DNA from: an uncultured Spirochaetaceae bacterium
GTDB lineage: Bacteria; Spirochaetota; Spirochaetia; Sphaerochaetales; Sphaerochaetaceae
Direction: 5' to 3'
Length of the DNA stretch: 61,146 bases
Assembly (NCBI GenBank): GCA_944390725.1
Contig: CALXQU010000014.1
Span: 1 to 61,146 of the forward strand
Under the pieces are notes generated by a model. The model ran no database searches. It was not told the DNA's origin and saw only the letters and a program-made list of their open reading frames with translations. Of this stretch, positions 1 through 8,415 are shown piece by piece. The position numbers were made by a program, and so were the translations under genes. Every line of letters starts with the position of its first letter. The first letter of the stretch is position 1.

Positions 1-37
1 CAAGCTGCTTATTGAGGAATTTCCTGAAATCATCCAT
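1..37 (-). CDS. HigA-like antitoxin, N-terminal fragment (runs off the window)
   Basis: Only the first 12 codons are inside the window, reading MDDFRKFLNKQL. This resembles the start of the short XRE-type antitoxins that follow Gp49/HigB-like toxins. Its ATG overlaps the last codons and stop of the toxin gene by 8 bases, the usual translational coupling of such pairs. An alternative ATG four bases further in gives a peptide unlike the family. By analogy with the family it would neutralise the toxin and repress the operon; the DNA-binding domain itself is not visible here. Confidence 0.55.
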   Translation of the reverse strand, partial: MDDFRKFLNKQL

Positions 38-383
38 TCTGCTTTCTCCTTTCCAGGTAATCAGCCCTGTATATTCTTGCCTGCCGGATCTGGTTATCCG
101 GTGTCTTCTGTGTTTTCTTCATGAATCCATTTGTCAGGACCACAGCCTGTCCCTCACAGAAGAAATACAAAATCCGAACTATATCAGTGCCAAGCTTGGC
201 CCTCAGTTCGAATATCCCATCTCCAATAGGTTTTGAGTCAGGTTCTCTGAGCGCATTCCCGAAATCAGCTAATAGTTTGATTGCCCTCAAGGCTTTTGCT
301 CTCATCCTGGCATCCAGTGAGATGAGGAAATCCTCGACAGGGCATTTTCCATCCGCTTTTTTATAGAATTCTATCTCAAACAT
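30..383 (-). CDS. HigB/RelE-like toxin (phage Gp49-like family)
   Basis: A 117-residue basic protein. The pattern FEIEFYKKADGKCPVEDFL, then GIFELRAK, RILYFF and a Lys-rich GFMKKTQKTP segment, matches the Gp49-like/HigB family of ribosome-dependent mRNA interferases. Family members cleave mRNA at the ribosome until bound by the partner antitoxin, whose start overlaps the end of this gene. The toxin-first order is typical of HigBA. No clear Shine-Dalgarno sequence precedes the ATG. The function is inferred from family resemblance. Confidence 0.75.
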   Translation of the reverse strand: MFEIEFYKKADGKCPVEDFLISLDARMRAKALRAIKLLADFGNALREPDSKPIGDGIFELRAKLGTDIVRILYFFCEGQAVVLTNGFMKKTQKTPDNQIRQARIYRADYLERRKQNG

Positions 384-750
384 CTGGCTTTACATTCAAT
401 ATTTATTGCATAAAAGCAATATTGTCAACTTGTAAGAATATGCTTCGCTATACCCTGCATTCTCATTTCTGAACCAGCACTCCGTAACATCTGCAACACC
501 ACAATGGATAAGAGGTGTTGGGCTTTGTGCGAGCGTTGTCAGCAGAGAACTGCCAATCAACAGCTTTCTGCAATCCATTCCTGTCCGGATACCAGGAGTC
601 AAGTTCATCATTCAGGGTTTTGATCTGATAAAGACGCTAAGAAGGAAGGCCTATGGCTTCAGGGATATTGAATACTTCTTCCTTAAGATCGGATCCGCTT
701 TACTGAGAGGCCCTTATAGGTATGATTCCCACACGATTCTGCAAAGGCCT
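384..750. other. Gap without an intact gene; transposase remnant inside
   Basis: This stretch between the toxin gene and the terminator of the next lipoprotein gene has no ORF that looks real. A 71-codon minus-strand ORF at 396-611 has no recognisable motif and atypical composition. The only interpretable part is a transposase-like fragment at about 610-725, listed separately. Confidence 0.5.
610..725 (+). pseudogene. Remnant of a transposase C-terminus (ISL3-like)
   Basis: In the frame starting at 610 the sequence reads DLIKTLRRKAYGFRDIEYFF and continues LKIGSAL. This resembles the conserved C-terminal end of ISL3-type transposases, where IK(T/V)(L/I)KR.A(Y/F)GFR..EYF is common. No upstream part of the transposase, start codon or inverted repeats could be seen, so it is a decayed fragment. 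The family assignment is from memory of the motif. Confidence 0.4.
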
Positions 751-777
751 GAGAAAAGCCTCTCCGCGGGGAGAGGC
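751..777 (-). terminator. Intrinsic terminator of the 801-1496 lipoprotein gene
   Basis: Read on the minus strand, the stem GCCTCTCC/GGAGAGGC (758-765 with 770-777, 4-base loop) is followed by TTTTCTC. It lies 23 bases after the stop codon of the lipoprotein gene. Confidence 0.85.
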
Positions 778-800
778 CTGCATATCGCTGCGGCTATGCT

Positions 801-1496
801 TCAGTTCCAGCTTACGGAGAATCCGATGGGCTCGGAAAGGAGAAGGAACTGGATGATCGGGAAGCTGAACGACACCGTATCATCGTCAATCGCTTCCGCA
901 TTCTGCACATCAGCGATCGTTCCCGGGACATCCAGCAGGATGGTGACCTTGCCGTTGGAAATGGCATCCGGGCCTTCCTCGCCAAGCAGGAAGGAGATCA
1001 TCTCGAGGTAATCGGCCTCGCTCATGCCCTGGTTGTACTCAGGGCCGTAGACCTCGAAGTTCGGATCCGCGAGGAACGGCACGACCGTCTTCAGCTCAGG
1101 GTAGTTCCCGATATCCAGGTTGAATGTGAATGAATCGTCCGTGATGGTGAAGAGGCTCTGCTCCGTAACGCCGAAGTCGGCGAGGAACGATGCCACGTCC
1201 GAGTAATCGAACGAGAGCGTATACTGGTTCTCGCCGGTCTTCTCCGCAGAAGCCGATGTGATAGACGGCAGCGCCGCAAGCTGTGCCTCGAAATCCTCGA
1301 TTGCGCTGTCCATTATGCTTTCGTTGCCTTCTGGCAGGAATTCCGCGAAGTCGTAGAGTACATCGATGAAGAACTGCTCGACATGTATATCCGCCGTGCT
1401 CGAGCCAGGGCCCTCTGCCGAGATGTCCAGCGTTTCCGTGACCGTGCAGGAGGCGAGCATGAGCAGCGAGAGCAGTATTGCCAATGGTTTTCTCAT
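801..1496 (-). CDS. Putative lipoprotein of unknown function
   Basis: The start at 1496 gives MRKPLAILLSLLMLASC, a lipoprotein signal peptide with lipobox LASC, so the mature protein would be lipid-anchored at Cys17. A longer reading frame begins upstream, but its extra 41 residues do not look like protein and would bury the signal peptide. The mature part is about 214 residues, acidic and soluble-looking, with no family I recognise. It is transcribed divergently from the secreted protein at 1585. A possible -10 box TATATT lies 14 bases upstream of the ATG, giving a very short leader. An intrinsic terminator follows the gene. Confidence 0.75.
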   Translation of the reverse strand: MRKPLAILLSLLMLASCTVTETLDISAEGPGSSTADIHVEQFFIDVLYDFAEFLPEGNESIMDSAIEDFEAQLAALPSITSASAEKTGENQYTLSFDYSDVASFLADFGVTEQSLFTITDDSFTFNLDIGNYPELKTVVPFLADPNFEVYGPEYNQGMSEADYLEMISFLLGEEGPDAISNGKVTILLDVPGTIADVQNAEAIDDDTVSFSFPIIQFLLLSEPIGFSVSWN

Positions 1497-1584
1497 ACAC
1501 CAGAGATTAATGGAATATAACGCGCTGTGCAATGAGGTAGACACGCTTGCTCTTTTCTGCAAATATCTTGCCCGAGGTAGATAA

Positions 1585-2403
1585 GTGACAAAAACGCCTA
1601 TTTTTGTATGTTTTCTCATGGTTTTGATGGCTTTCAGCCTCTTCGGAGCCGGCCTTGGGCTTGAAGCGGAGCCCCTTCCGACCGGTGTGGATCTTTCATG
1701 GGATTCCGTTGAAGGTGCGGCTTTCTACGATATATATGTAGATAGCAGGCCGGTTGCCCGCCTCGGCGCCGATGCGCGCAGCTATGAGATAGGTTCCCTC
1801 GATTCCGATACCCGGTTCAGCATCTGCGTGGCGGCAAGGGACAGCGGCAACAATGATATGGAGGCTGCATGGGCCGATGTCGTAACCGGCTCCTGGGATG
1901 GCGTCTACAGATGGGTGAATGAGACAGACAGCGACAATGGCGGCAGGATGAAGGAGCTGACGCTGCGCATAGAGACGGGCCATGATGCTGTCTATGGGCA
2001 GTATCTCAATGTATTCATCGTCAGTGCCGATGGCAGCGAGGTACGCATCTTCCCCCTGTATCCGCTTGGCTCCGATGATGCCGGAAGGTGGGAGGACTAT
2101 GGCGGGGACAGCATCGCGGCCACCTCTTACCGCATCAACATGGAGCTCTTCAACACATCACCGTTCAGGCCGACCCGCTGGCGTCTGGAGCGCGTTGTCA
2201 TTGACTATGACTCGACTTCCGCGTACATTCAGACAAGCGCACTCGGCTTGACGGTCGAGACCGAGACCACCTGCCGCTTCTTCATGGAGGATGGCGTGCA
2301 GAAGTTCTCGTTCGATACTAAAGCATCCGGAATTGCCAACGCCGTGATATTCAGGAACCCGAACCCGGATGAAGGAGACGCGTTTATCTTCAGCAAGATC
2401 TAG
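1585..2403 (+). CDS. Secreted protein with an N-terminal fibronectin-III-like domain
   Basis: A GTG start with GAGG nine bases upstream gives a 272-residue protein. It opens with a signal peptide (FVCFLMVLMAFSLFGAGLG), so it should be exported. Residues about 30-105 carry the FN3-like pattern of GVDLSWDSVEGAAFYDIYV and later TRFSICVAARDSG. The remaining C-terminal 165 residues are beta-rich and unfamiliar. The gene ends 10 bases before topA, so the two are probably cotranscribed. Function is unknown; a surface or periplasmic binding role is only a guess. Confidence 0.65.
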   Translation: MTKTPIFVCFLMVLMAFSLFGAGLGLEAEPLPTGVDLSWDSVEGAAFYDIYVDSRPVARLGADARSYEIGSLDSDTRFSICVAARDSGNNDMEAAWADVVTGSWDGVYRWVNETDSDNGGRMKELTLRIETGHDAVYGQYLNVFIVSADGSEVRIFPLYPLGSDDAGRWEDYGGDSIAATSYRINMELFNTSPFRPTRWRLERVVIDYDSTSAYIQTSALGLTVETETTCRFFMEDGVQKFSFDTKASGIANAVIFRNPNPDEGDAFIFSKI

Positions 2404-2407
2404 GAGG
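2401..2407 (+). promoter_or_regulatory. Shine-Dalgarno sequence that fixes the topA start
   Basis: TAGGAGG lies 6 bases before the TTG at 2414. It overlaps the stop codon of the preceding gene, suggesting translational coupling. The open frame extends upstream to an ATG at 2369, but that ATG lies inside the preceding gene and has no such site. Confidence 0.8.
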
Positions 2408-2413
2408 CCTTGT

Positions 2414-4936
2414 TTGATTGCAGATCCTGCCAAAAGCACACTCATAATCGTCGAGTCGCCTACGAAGGCGAATACGATATCCAGATACCTTCCCAAGTCA
2501 TGTACGGTGATGGCATCCAAGGGGCATGTCGTCGAGCTCGCGCCGAATCCTACCACAGGCGTATACGGCGTCGATGTCGATAACGGCTATGCACTCGAGT
2601 ACGTCATCGAGGATGACAAGAAGAAGGTCCTTGCGGATATGAGGAAGGCGCTCAAGGGCAAGGAGCAGCTCATACTCGCGACCGATGAGGACCGCGAGGG
2701 CGAATCCATCTCATGGCAGCTGCTTAACCAGCTCAAGCCGGCATGCCCGGTATTCCGCATGGTGTTCCATGAGATAACGAAGCAGGCAATCACGAAGGCG
2801 TTCTCCTCATGCAGGGAGATAGATATGGACCTTGTGGCCGCGCAGGAGGCAAGGCGCACCGTCGACCGCCTGCAGGGCTATGGAATATCGCCGATGCTCT
2901 CGCGCAAGCTCGGCGGCAAGTACAGCGCAGGCCGCGTGCAGTCGCCCGGGCTCAAGCTGATCGTGGAGAGGGAGAAGACGAGGCGCGGCTTCGTCTCATC
3001 GGCATATGCATCCGTGGAGGCCGAGCTGTCGGCTGAGGGCTCCGTCTTCCCGGCGCTGCTCACAGCCATAGACGAGACCCCGGTTGCCTCATCGAAAAGC
3101 TATGACAAGGAGACCGGCAGGCTCAGGGACGGGGTGATCCAGCTTTCCCGTGAGGAAGGCGAGAAGATCGCTGCCCAGATCATGGAGAGCGATATCTCCA
3201 TCGTCAGCATCTCCTATCGTGATATCCATTCGCAGCCCGCGAAGCCGTTCATCACCTCGACGCTCCAGCAGGATGCTTCCAGGAAGCTCCATAAGGGGGT
3301 GAGGGAGATCATGTCGCTGGCCCAGTCGCTCTATGAGAATGGTTTCATCACGTATATGAGGACCGATTCCCCGACGCTTTCGGAGGAGTGCATCAATGCG
3401 GCCCGCGAGCAGGTCGGGCAGATGTTCGGCAGCGGATACCTCTCCGCGAGGCCGCGCAACTACAAGGCAAGCCAGGCTTCCGCGCAGGAGGCCCACGAGG
3501 CTATCAGGCCGGCAGGCGACAGGTTCCGCAGGCCCGAGGAGACGGGGCTGTCAGGAGACCTGCTGAAGCTCTATACGCTGATCTGGAAGAGGACGCTGGC
3601 GACTCAGATGAGGGAAGCCGAGAAGAGCTCCACGACGGTCGTTTTCCAGGCAGGGCCCTATACGCTGCAGTCATCCGGCACGACGCTGAAGTTCCCGGGC
3701 TATCTGGCCCTTTATTCGGCAGCCGGCGATGAGGATGGCAAGGAAGGGGAAGAGGGTATACTCCCCAAGCTCGATCCGGACAGGAGCCGGGTGGAGGCGG
3801 AGGGCGTCGCGGTCAAGGACCATGCGACGGAGCCGCCGGCAAGATACAATGAGGCCACCCTCGTCCAGAAGCTGGAAAGCGAGGGCATCGGACGTCCATC
3901 CACCTATGCCGCCATCATCTCGACGCTGATAGACCGCCGCTATGTCATCAGGAGCAGGGACCAGCTGGTGCCCACGTTCACGGGATTCTTCGTGGATGCG
4001 TTCCTCGAGGCCTCGTTCCCTGTATATATAGGATATGGATTCACTTCCAGGATGGAGGATTCCCTTGACCGCATCGCCAGCGGCGAGCTCGGCAAGAACA
4101 GCTTCCTCGATTCCTTCTGGAAGGGAAGCGATACATTCACCGGTCTGGAGAAAGATATCGACAGCGTGCGCATGAATGTGCGCAGGACAGATGCCAAGAC
4201 GCTCCATCTTGCCGGGCTGGCCTATTCGTTCGAAGAGGATGGCAATGCCGTCCATTATGAGATAAAGACCAGCAAGTTCGGGCCCTATCTCCACTCCGAT
4301 GCGGTAGATGAGTCGACAGGGAAGGAGAGGATGGCATCCATCGACCAGATGAAGTACTTCCCCGGCACCTTCACCGATGACGAGGCGAAGGAGATACTCT
4401 ATCCCGCGGCTGAGAGCCCCGTGGAGGCCGCCCCGGGCATCTTCGCCATGTCAGGGCGCTACGGCGAGTACTTCAGGCGCGAGAGCGATGGCAGGACGGT
4501 AGCGCTCCCAAAGGGGAAGAAGGCATCTGGATACACTGCGCAGCTTGTGGAGCTCCTTTTCGAGCTGCCGAAGAGAATCGGCGAGGACAGGGACGGCAAT
4601 CCCATCATGCTCTGCCACGGGCCGTTCGGCTTCTATGCCCAGTGCGCCGGCAGGAATGCCAAGGTCGCGGATCCCCTCAACGTGGATATCGAGGCGCTTG
4701 CTGCCGATAAGCCATCAGGGCCGATGAGGAAGTTCGCTGACCTCGAGGGCAAGAGCCTCGAGCTCCTGTCCGGACGCTATGGCGCCTATATAAAGTGGGG
4801 CGACAGGAACTGCGCCCTGAAGGGCGACGAGAAGAAGGATCCCATGTCGATTACGGAGGAAAGGGCGCGGGAGATAGCGCTCTCCGCCCCTGAGCCGCAG
4901 AAGAGGGCCTACCGCAGAAGGACTGCATCGAAATGA
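2414..4936 (+). CDS. topA: DNA topoisomerase I
   Basis: An 840-residue type IA topoisomerase that relaxes negative supercoils through a 5'-phosphotyrosine intermediate. The N-terminal Toprim domain reads STLIIVESPTKANTISRYL and contains the acidic DEDREGE motif. The linker SAGRVQSPGLKLIVEREKTR is typical, and the active-site Tyr lies in GFITYMRTDS. The C-terminus has no CxxC zinc fingers. Instead it carries three topoisomerase C-terminal repeats (FGPYLHSD, GRYGEYF, GRYGAYIKWG). The start is the TTG at 2414, chosen because of its Shine-Dalgarno sequence and because the family begins just before the STLIIVES strand. Confidence 0.97.
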   Translation: MIADPAKSTLIIVESPTKANTISRYLPKSCTVMASKGHVVELAPNPTTGVYGVDVDNGYALEYVIEDDKKKVLADMRKALKGKEQLILATDEDREGESISWQLLNQLKPACPVFRMVFHEITKQAITKAFSSCREIDMDLVAAQEARRTVDRLQGYGISPMLSRKLGGKYSAGRVQSPGLKLIVEREKTRRGFVSSAYASVEAELSAEGSVFPALLTAIDETPVASSKSYDKETGRLRDGVIQLSREEGEKIAAQIMESDISIVSISYRDIHSQPAKPFITSTLQQDASRKLHKGVREIMSLAQSLYENGFITYMRTDSPTLSEECINAAREQVGQMFGSGYLSARPRNYKASQASAQEAHEAIRPAGDRFRRPEETGLSGDLLKLYTLIWKRTLATQMREAEKSSTTVVFQAGPYTLQSSGTTLKFPGYLALYSAAGDEDGKEGEEGILPKLDPDRSRVEAEGVAVKDHATEPPARYNEATLVQKLESEGIGRPSTYAAIISTLIDRRYVIRSRDQLVPTFTGFFVDAFLEASFPVYIGYGFTSRMEDSLDRIASGELGKNSFLDSFWKGSDTFTGLEKDIDSVRMNVRRTDAKTLHLAGLAYSFEEDGNAVHYEIKTSKFGPYLHSDAVDESTGKERMASIDQMKYFPGTFTDDEAKEILYPAAESPVEAAPGIFAMSGRYGEYFRRESDGRTVALPKGKKASGYTAQLVELLFELPKRIGEDRDGNPIMLCHGPFGFYAQCAGRNAKVADPLNVDIEALAADKPSGPMRKFADLEGKSLELLSGRYGAYIKWGDRNCALKGDEKKDPMSITEERAREIALSAPEPQKRAYRRRTASK

Positions 4937-4959
4937 AAAAATGCCTCGTTAAGAGGCAT
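4935..4959 (-). terminator. Intrinsic terminator of the tRNA-Arg gene
   Basis: On the minus strand, ATGCCTC/GAGGCAT (7-bp stem, 5-base loop, 4941-4959) is followed by TTTTTTC. It lies 49 bases beyond the 3' end of the tRNA. On the plus strand the hairpin has no T-run, so it is not an efficient topA terminator. Confidence 0.8.
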
Positions 4960-5007
4960 GAATAACAGGAATAAACCGAAAAGGCAAGGAGGAAACCTTC
5001 CCGGGAC

Positions 5008-5081
5008 TGATCCTGAGCAGATTCGAACTGCTGACCTTCCGCTTAGGAGGCGGACGCTCTATCCAGCTGAGCTACAGGATC
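5008..5081 (-). tRNA. tRNA-Arg (anticodon CCU)
   Basis: A full cloverleaf on the minus strand. The acceptor stem is GATCCTG/CAGGATC with discriminator A, and the D arm contains GCTC..GAGC. The anticodon stem TCCGC/GCGGA encloses the loop CTCCTAA, giving anticodon CCU (reads AGG). The T arm is AGCAG-TTCGAAT-CTGCT. CCA is not encoded, so the 3' end must be added by the nucleotidyltransferase encoded at 50923-52278. AGG is a frequent Arg codon in this window, so the tRNA should be heavily used. Confidence 0.95.
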
Positions 5082-5106
5082 ATGGGGGATATTTTCCGCT
5101 CGCGTT

Positions 5107-5136
5107 AATCTATCATGATTCGGGTGCGCGATGCAA
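5107..5136 (-). promoter_or_regulatory. Probable sigma70 promoter of tRNA-Arg
   Basis: On the minus strand TTGCAT (5136-5131), an 18-base spacer and TAGATT (5112-5107) are present, with TGA before the -10 box (extended -10). Transcription would begin about 20 bases before the tRNA. Confidence 0.5.
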
Positions 5137-5234
5137 TAGGCTGGAGGCGATTTCGCCGAACATTTTGCTGTTTCCATTAATTCCATCTTCAATAATGTTT
5201 TAGATGAATATGCTTCCGCTTGCTTGTCTGGATA

Positions 5235-5263
5235 TTGCATAATAATACGAATTTCTGTATACC
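5235..5263 (+). promoter_or_regulatory. Probable sigma70 promoter of livKHMGF
   Basis: TTGCAT (5235-5240), a 17-base spacer and TATACC (5258-5263) predict a start near 5270. The leader would be about 30 bases and contain the GGAGGTGG ribosome-binding site of livK. Confidence 0.5.
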
Positions 5264-5301
5264 CAGATTAACTTTTCCTTTATACGCTTGGAGGTGGTTT
5301 A

Positions 5302-6486
5302 ATGAGAAAGTTCTTTGCTGTTTTCCTTGTAGCCGTATTCTGCATGGCAGGAGTCTTCGCAGGCGGCAGCGGCGAAGGTGATGGAGATACCTATAAGATC
5401 GGCTTCATCGGCCCTCTGACAGGAGATAACGCCAACTACGGGATCAGGTGCTCGAATGCAGCGCGCCTCGCAATCGATGAGATCAATGCCGATGGCGGCG
5501 TGAACGGCAAGATGCTCGAGCTTGTCGCTGAGGACAGCGAAGGCACCGTAGACAAGGCAATCGCCAGCTATGAGAAGCTTGCCTATTCCGATAACGTGAT
5601 CGCAATCGTAGGACCTGTCTTCACATCCCCGGCCCTTGCTGTCGCGCAGAGGTGCATGGAGGACGGCATCGTGATGATCAGCCCTTCTGCTACGCATAAG
5701 GATGTGACGAACCAGGAGAGGACCAACCCGGATGGCAAGAACTACGTGTTCAGGACCGTTCCTTCCGATTCCCTCCAGTCAGAGGTCGCCGCATACTACT
5801 TCTACCAGGTGCTTGGCTACAGGAACCTCGCGATGCTCTATGCGATGAACGACTACAGCCAGGGCCTTGCCAACGGCCTTGAGGAGACATTCACGTCGCT
5901 TGGCGGCAAGATCGTAGCCAGTGAGACATGCATGGTCGGTGACAAGGACTTCAGGACGCAGCTTGCCAGGATCAAGAGCGCCAACCCTGAGGCCGTGTAT
6001 ATCCCGAACTATACTGTCGAGGATGCGCAGATCCTTGAGCAGGGAGCACAGCTCGGCGTAGGCCCGTACCTCTCTTCCGACGGCTTCTCCGACCCGATGA
6101 TCTACCAGCTCGCCGGCGACTATACGGACGGAGTCGTCTATGTAGGACCTGCGCAGGCAGAGGCATCGACGATCCTGACTGATTTCCAGGCTGCCTACAG
6201 GAATGCATACAACGGCGATGAGGCTGACTCATTCGCCACGAACTCCTATGATGCGCTCTATATCCTCGCTGATTCGATCGAGAGGGCAGGCGCTGAGGCT
6301 GACCGCGATGCAGTGCGCGACCAGGTAGAGGCCACCAAGGACTTCCTCGGTGCCAACGGTACCATCAACTTCGCATCAAATGGCGACCTCGTGGCAAGCC
6401 AGGGTGTCTATGATGTCGAAGGCACCACTCCTGTCTATGTAGGTGCGTTCCAGGTCCAGAACGGGCAGATCGTCCAGGTAGACTGA
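5302..6486 (+). CDS. livK: Branched-chain amino-acid ABC transporter, substrate-binding protein
   Basis: A 394-residue periplasmic binding protein of the Leu/Ile/Val (LivJ/LivK) family. A signal peptide (FFAVFLVAVFCMAGVFAGG) precedes the conserved lobe-1 start YKIGFIGPLTGDNANYG. Further typical segments are ARLAIDEINADGGVNG and, in the hinge region, FRTVPSDSLQSEVAAYY. It has the expected length. It delivers substrate to the LivHM permease encoded next. The strong GGAGGTGG site fits the high level needed for a binding protein. An 11-bp hairpin after the gene would lower downstream expression relative to livK. The exact ligand (Leu, Ile, Val or another amide or amino acid) cannot be told from sequence. 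Confidence 0.95.
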   Translation: MRKFFAVFLVAVFCMAGVFAGGSGEGDGDTYKIGFIGPLTGDNANYGIRCSNAARLAIDEINADGGVNGKMLELVAEDSEGTVDKAIASYEKLAYSDNVIAIVGPVFTSPALAVAQRCMEDGIVMISPSATHKDVTNQERTNPDGKNYVFRTVPSDSLQSEVAAYYFYQVLGYRNLAMLYAMNDYSQGLANGLEETFTSLGGKIVASETCMVGDKDFRTQLARIKSANPEAVYIPNYTVEDAQILEQGAQLGVGPYLSSDGFSDPMIYQLAGDYTDGVVYVGPAQAEASTILTDFQAAYRNAYNGDEADSFATNSYDALYILADSIERAGAEADRDAVRDQVEATKDFLGANGTINFASNGDLVASQGVYDVEGTTPVYVGAFQVQNGQIVQVD

Positions 6487-6507
6487 GCCGCTTTTGCATG
6501 GCGGATG

Positions 6508-6540
6508 CTGTCGGAGGGGTATACCTTCCGACAGTTTTCT
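6508..6540 (+). terminator. Hairpin attenuator between livK and livH
   Basis: An 11-bp stem (6508-6518 with 6524-6534, one G-U pair, 5-base loop) is followed by TTTTCT. Because the rest of the operon follows on the same strand, it probably acts as a partial terminator or 3'-end stabiliser that sets livK above livHMGF. Confidence 0.75.
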
Positions 6541-6580
6541 GTCTTAAATAGTATCAGCTGAACAGCTTCCGGAGGCATTC

Positions 6581-7501
6581 GTGAGCACATTCACACTCTA
6601 CATGCAGTATATCGTCAACGGCATAACGCTCGGTGCGATATATTCATTGATAGCTCTTGGATATACCATGGTCTACGGTATCCTGAAGTTCATCAACTTC
6701 GCGCATGGCGATGTCCTGATGGTAGGAGCATTCGTAGGCCTCCTGGTGTATGAGGCGCTCGCAGGGGCGGCCGAGCCGGGGATGTGGACCATCTTCTGCT
6801 TCTTCATCGCCATGCTCGCCAGCATGGCCTTCTGCGCGGTCCTGGGCATGTTCATCGAGCGTGTCGCATACAAGCCGCTGCGCAATGCGAACAGGCTGGC
6901 CCCGCTCCTTTCCGCCATCGGCGTCTCCTTCATCCTCTCCAATGGGGCTGCCTGGATATTCGGGACGACATCCCGCCGCTTCCCGTATCCGTTCGAGAAC
7001 GATCCTATCCATATCGGCGGCGTCACGATCACGCCACACCAGATCCTTGTGATCATCGTATCGGTGGCGATGATGGTCCTCCTCGCGTTCTTCGTCAACA
7101 AGACCAGGATGGGCAAGGCGATGAGGGCGACATCGCTCGACCAGCCTACGTCCATGCTCATGGGCATAAACGTCGACAGGGTCATCTCCCTTACATTCGC
7201 CATCGGATCCGCGCTGGCTGCCGTAGGCGGCATGCTCGCGGCATTCGACTTCCGCGTATACCCATCCATGGGCACGATGACCGGCCTCAAGGCATTCGTC
7301 GCTGCGGTAATAGGCGGGATCGGCAACATCCAGGGTGCTATGATCGGAGGGGTCCTGCTGGGGATCCTTGAGGCAGTGGGAGCTCCGCTCCTCCACATCC
7401 CGAACGGCATGAGGGATACCGTTGCCTTCGCCGTTCTCATCATAATCCTTCTGGTCAAGCCAGACGGAATACTCGGCAAGAACGAGAGGGAGAAGGTCTG
7501 A
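6581..7501 (+). CDS. livH: Branched-chain amino-acid ABC transporter permease
   Basis: A 306-residue multi-spanning inner-membrane protein beginning at GTG behind CGGAGG. The opening YIVNGITLGAIYSLIALGYTM, then MVYGILKFINFAHGD, is diagnostic of LivH. The C-terminal GGIGNIQGAMIGGVLLG is the conserved loop that couples to the ATPases. It forms the permease heterodimer with LivM, whose ATG overlaps its stop codon (TGATG). Confidence 0.96.
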   Translation: MSTFTLYMQYIVNGITLGAIYSLIALGYTMVYGILKFINFAHGDVLMVGAFVGLLVYEALAGAAEPGMWTIFCFFIAMLASMAFCAVLGMFIERVAYKPLRNANRLAPLLSAIGVSFILSNGAAWIFGTTSRRFPYPFENDPIHIGGVTITPHQILVIIVSVAMMVLLAFFVNKTRMGKAMRATSLDQPTSMLMGINVDRVISLTFAIGSALAAVGGMLAAFDFRVYPSMGTMTGLKAFVAAVIGGIGNIQGAMIGGVLLGILEAVGAPLLHIPNGMRDTVAFAVLIIILLVKPDGILGKNEREKV

Positions 7502-8415
7502 TGCTCAATTTCTTCCAGCTCATACTCATCTACGCAGGCGTATATGCGATCATGGCCATCGGCCAGAACTGCATCACGGGATATACGGGGATGCTGTCCC
7601 TCTGCCATGCGGGCTTCTTCTGCATCGGCAGCTATGCGACAGCCATCATGTGCAAGATATTCGGCCTTTCCTTCTGGCTTTCGCTGCCGGCTGCCGCCAT
7701 CGTGTCAGGCATCATCGGCTTCCTCATCGGCGTGCCGACCCTGAGGCTCAAGGGAGATTACCTCTGCATCGCGACGCTCGGCCTCGGCGAGATCATCAGG
7801 AACGTGGCCACCAACCTCAACCCGGTAGGCATCAGCCAGATCCCGCGCGCGGAGCTCTTCGGATATGTCTTCATGTCGAGGAACAAGTGGGCATTCATCA
7901 TCCTCATCTGGGCCTTCGTGCTTATCTTCTATCTCCTCTTCCAGCGCCTGCTGCACAGCCGCATCGGCCGCGCCATGACCGCTGTCAGGGAGGATGAGGT
8001 CGCTGCCGCTTCCAATGGCATCGATGTGACCAAATACAAGATTGTTTCCTTCGTGCTCGGCGCGGCGGTAGGCGGCATCGCAGGCTGCTTCCAGACGGCC
8101 TATACGCTTACCGTATCCCCGGCTTCCTATACGTTCATGGTCTCCGTCATGGTCCTCTGCACCGTCGTCCTCGGCGGCATGGGCAATGGCAAGGCCGTGA
8201 TCCTCGGAGCTGTCATAATCCAGTTCATCTCCTATTTCCCGCAGCTGACGGGCCTGACGAATGTCATCCCCGCGCAGGCGAAGCAGATGATCTTCGGCCT
8301 TATCCTCGTCGTCATGATGGTATGGAGGCCGCAGGGCATCCTCGGGCGCGACAGGTTCCGCTATGGCAGCGCCCGCAGGCCGCTCTTCGCGAAGAAGAAG
8401 GAGGCCGGCGTATGA
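7501..8415 (+). CDS. livM: Branched-chain amino-acid ABC transporter permease
   Basis: A 304-residue permease. CITGYTGMLSLCHAGFFCIG near residues 22-41 and TLRLKGDYLCIATLGLGEIIR near 80-100 are LivM signatures. GAAVGGIAGCF and GGMGNGKAVILGA follow towards the C-terminus. It pairs with LivH. The gene begins on the last base of livH and its TGA overlaps the livG start, indicating coupled translation across the operon. Confidence 0.96.
   Translation: MLNFFQLILIYAGVYAIMAIGQNCITGYTGMLSLCHAGFFCIGSYATAIMCKIFGLSFWLSLPAAAIVSGIIGFLIGVPTLRLKGDYLCIATLGLGEIIRNVATNLNPVGISQIPRAELFGYVFMSRNKWAFIILIWAFVLIFYLLFQRLLHSRIGRAMTAVREDEVAAASNGIDVTKYKIVSFVLGAAVGGIAGCFQTAYTLTVSPASYTFMVSVMVLCTVVLGGMGNGKAVILGAVIIQFISYFPQLTGLTNVIPAQAKQMIFGLILVVMMVWRPQGILGRDRFRYGSARRPLFAKKKEAGV

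Noticed and set aside
396..611. 71-codon minus-strand ORF near the left end
   Set aside because: No ribosome-binding site, no motif and atypical composition; it lies in the region with transposase debris.
6644..7608. Two long minus-strand ORFs opposite livH
   Set aside because: Antisense shadows of a conserved permease; composition is unlike protein.
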